In this document: positions 61,505 to 64,000 of the stretch, piece after piece
Layout of the letters: each line of letters starts with the position of its first letter
How positions within the stretch are numbered: the first letter of the stretch is position 1
DNA from: Pteria penguin
Lineage: Eukaryota > Mollusca > Bivalvia > Pterioida > Pteriidae
Direction: 5' to 3'
Assembly: GCA_035048485.1 (NCBI GenBank)
Contig: CM068590.1
Coordinates: 11,521,329 to 11,585,328, forward strand
Length of the DNA stretch: 64,000 nt
Notes under the pieces: generated by a model
Seen by the model: the letters and a program-made list of their open reading frames with translations, nothing else
What the model was told of the DNA's origin: nothing
The model's database searches: none
Made by a program: the position numbers and the translations under genes

Positions 61505-61778
61505 TATATCTGCCAAATTCATTATAAGTTTATGATTATTTTCAATAAATACTATTGAAAAAAAAAAAAAAAAAACCCCGAACTCTCCGTCTTTGGTTTA
61601 AACAGTATTTATTTGTTGATTTAAGCATATATAATACAAGCGTACATATTATTTAAGGATTGAGCAACAAAAATAATTCTTTTATAAAGCTCTCTCCTTT
61701 GTACAAATTAAGTTTTACATTTAAGCAATGTCAATAAGCTTTTAAAAAGACTATGTTTCTACAAAGTTCTCAGACAAA

Positions 61779-62500
61779 CTACCCTTCTGCTTTACTCAAG
61801 AGACGTAGATGTACTTTCCGATCGTAGTTTGTATCTTTTAAAAGATATAAAAGAATTTCATAATGACGGCCGCTTTCTGACCAGTGCACTACTTTTACTT
61901 CACAGCCAAGAATAAGATAGATCAGAGACATATATATATACACAAATGTCTCTGGATAAATGTTACGAATTATATGAAATCTACACTTCAAAGCAAGAAA
62001 AAGACAAACATGTATTTCGCATGGCCGGCCGTGAAAAATAAAAAAATGAAAGAATGAGATAAAAAATAAATTAAGAAATAAGCCAATACATTGATTTCAG
62101 TCTTGTTATCATACCTCGAAATTTTATGAGATTATTCATTTTTATATAACCTCCACTTCAGGTAGAGAGCGGACTGCAACCCGCTTGGTTAGCGTAGATG
62201 AAAACATGTATGCGTATTCTGAAAATTTATTTTTAGTTACCATTTGATGAAAATCAGTTGATATTAATACAGCCGGTGCTTTTTGCCGAAAATCGCAATA
62301 TTTGTCTACTATCAGGGACGTATACATATCTAACAGCTTAGACACTTGCTGTTTTAAACTTTTATTCATTATTATCAGAGTATATATGTCTCTGATATTA
62401 TCAGATATCCCAATCCACTGCCACAGTATGATGGGATTTTTTAAATTCAAAGTTATTCATTGAAGTTTCCCTGTGTAATTCTACTACCGGTATACATGTG

Positions 62501-62532
<32 letters not shown>

Positions 62533-62914
62533 TTACTGAACAAACATTATGTTTGAAAACATTTTTTTTTCATAAAATATTATCCCATATTATCCGCTGT
62601 TTTGTTTGTTTGAAATGAGGATACGATTATCCCGTTTCTCAGAATGAATTAGAATAATAACAAAAAATAAAACATGAAATTCATTCATTTCAGACGGTTT
62701 TTTTTCTAAACAACTGTTCGTTAGTTAATCATGACATTCCAGCGTTCATATAATCAGAGACATAATATATATACATATGTGTATATATGTCTCTGATATA
62801 ATACTGAATACCGTGACCCAGGAACGTATATTGAGATACATTTACATAAGTACACCTTTTCGACAACATTTTGGGTGGGGCACTGCTACCCCAGAACAGA
62901 GACATGCAACACAT
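61779..62914 (-). pseudogene. Open-frame fragments of unknown origin upstream of PIGL
   Basis: Three minus-strand frames stay open for about 60-100 codons in AT-rich DNA: 62729-62914 (with KMLSKRCTYVNVSQYTFLGH), 62142-62450 (with KAPAVLISTDFHQMVTKNKF) and 61779-61991 (with CEVKVVHWSESGRHYEILLY). Compositions look protein-like, but I recognise no family and cannot join them by clear splice sites. Short palindromes interrupt each. They could be exons of an unrecognised gene, decayed transposon coding or chance. Confidence 0.25.
62503..62531 (+). repeat. (CAA)n microsatellite
   Basis: About ten uninterrupted CAA units. Confidence 0.97.
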
Positions 62915-63033
62915 GTGCGTATGTCTCTGCCCTAAATAAATGTTGATGAACCTCGATATATTTCTCTAATTTTACTTACCCTATCATTTTATATTAGGTC
63001 ATGTAACAAAAACTTCAATTTCACTTATCGTAT

Positions 63034-64000
63034 CAGAACAACAGCAAGAGATTCTGGTCATACCTGAAGAGCAAACGTCAGGACTCACAAGGAGTAGCCC
63101 CACTGAGGAAGACAGATGGACTCCTGTACAGTGATTCTGAATCCAAAGCGGAAATACTCAACCAACAATTTCATTCCGTATACACGAGGGAGGATATCAC
63201 ATGGATGCCAAACAAAGGTGCAAGTCCTTATCCAGCGATGCCTTCAATCCAAGTCAGCCAAGCAGGGGTCCACAAGTTACTCAGGAACATCGACTCCCAC
63301 AAAGCAACAGGACCAGATGGAATCCAAGCAAGGCTTCTACATGAGTATGCAGACCAAATAGCTCCAGCATTGACCAAAGTCTTCCAGATCTCATTGGATT
63401 CAGGCACCATCCCAGACGACTGGAGATCAGCTTCTATTGTTCCAGTGTACAAGAAAGGTGATAAGCATCAGGCCTCCAACTACTGACCAGTCTCCCTGAC
63501 CCCCATCTCCTGTAAATTACTGGAACACATCATCCACAGCCAGGTAATGGACCACTTCGACCAGCACTCTATCCTCAGCAACAGTCAACACGGCTTCAGA
63601 TCCAAGCGTTCCTGTGAAACTCAGCTAGCCATCACCATAGACAGTATTGCCCGCACTTTAGACCAGGGGGGGGGGGGCAAGTCGACATTGTTCTGCTAGA
63701 CTTCTCGAAAGCATTTGACAAGGTGCCACATAAGAGATTGCTACATAAGCTGCAGTTCTATGGTGTACGAGACAACACTCTGCTATGGATTAAGGACTTC
63801 CTGAACAACAGACAACAACAAGTTCTTCTAGACGGCCATGCCTCATCTAGTGCAGATGTCCTATCAGGAGTACCACAGGGAACAGTACTTGGACCGCTGC
63901 TCTTCCTCACATTCATCAATGACCTCCCAGAAGCCACCAAGTCAGAAACCAGGTTGTTCGCAGATGATTGTTTACGGTACCGCCCGATCAACAACACAGA
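63034..64000 (+). mobile_element. Decayed LINE (non-LTR retrotransposon) reverse transcriptase, partial
   Basis: Opens in frame at about 63034 and reads through the RT domain of a jockey/CR1-type LINE: KATGPDGI, WRSASIVPVYKKGD, then after a stop PVSLTPISCKLLEHII and QHGFRSKRSC. In the next frame come [31 protein letters not shown] and FADD, the catalytic aspartate motif. It is broken by TGA at 63484-63486 (where relatives have Arg) and by a 12-G run at 63666-63677 that shifts the frame. The endonuclease part is absent, so the copy is 5'-truncated. It continues past the window end. Confidence 0.9.

Larger units (their letters stand above)
61261..62929. repeat. Five short palindromes of the CAGAGACAT...ATGTCTCTG type
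   Basis: At 61261-61296, 61923-61954, 62376-62394, 62755-62795 and 62897-62929. Each starts CAGAG and ends CTCTG with an AT-rich palindromic centre. Several are flanked by similar 5-7 base direct repeats (GGTATAT at the first, ATATAAT at the fourth). Confidence 0.85.

Overview
This window looks like a piece of animal nuclear genome, most likely from a bivalve mollusc. It is AT-rich and gene-poor. Genes are split into short exons with GT-AG introns. The gaps are filled with tRNA-derived SINEs, foldback elements, tandem-repeat-bearing elements that end in hairpins (resembling the 'pearl'/Helentron-like repeats I recall from bivalves), microsatellites and a LINE fragment. The bivalve assignment is an inference from repeat style, not proof.

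Two complete protein-coding genes can be assembled exon by exon, both on the minus strand. Gene 1 (34690 down to 4150) has 19 exons, a 2760-base coding sequence and a 919-residue product. It is a GH63/MGH1-like (alpha/alpha)6-barrel glycoside hydrolase related to the bacterial and fungal '[16 protein letters not shown]' family, which includes yeast YMR196W. Gene 2 (60975 down to 50443) has 7 exons, a 795-base coding sequence and a 264-residue product. It is PIGL, the N-acetylglucosaminyl-phosphatidylinositol de-N-acetylase of GPI-anchor synthesis. Every splice junction in both models is GT-AG and keeps phase, and both totals divide by three. The two genes act in unrelated pathways, and I see no functional link beyond sharing a strand.

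Layout: 1-3892 has no gene (a SINE piece at the left edge). 3893-4152 is a minisatellite touching the stop codon of gene 1. 4150-34690 is gene 1, with introns holding SINEs, foldbacks, two MULE-like MITEs, a long inverted repeat, a 145-base tandem array and a 74-base array made of copies of the end of exon 4. 34691-50442 is intergenic and rich in nested repeats. 50443-60975 is PIGL, whose last intron holds an array dense in TGACCT motifs. 60976-63030 is the upstream side of PIGL, with a 57-base-arm inverted repeat and five short palindromes. 63034-64000 is a decayed LINE reverse transcriptase running off the window.

The most unusual observations are: (a) the tandem amplification of the exon 4 3' end together with its splice donor in gene 1; (b) the five related palindromes upstream of PIGL, some flanked by short direct repeats; (c) families of hairpin-ended elements that share termini but carry different tandem cores, one inserted cleanly inside another.
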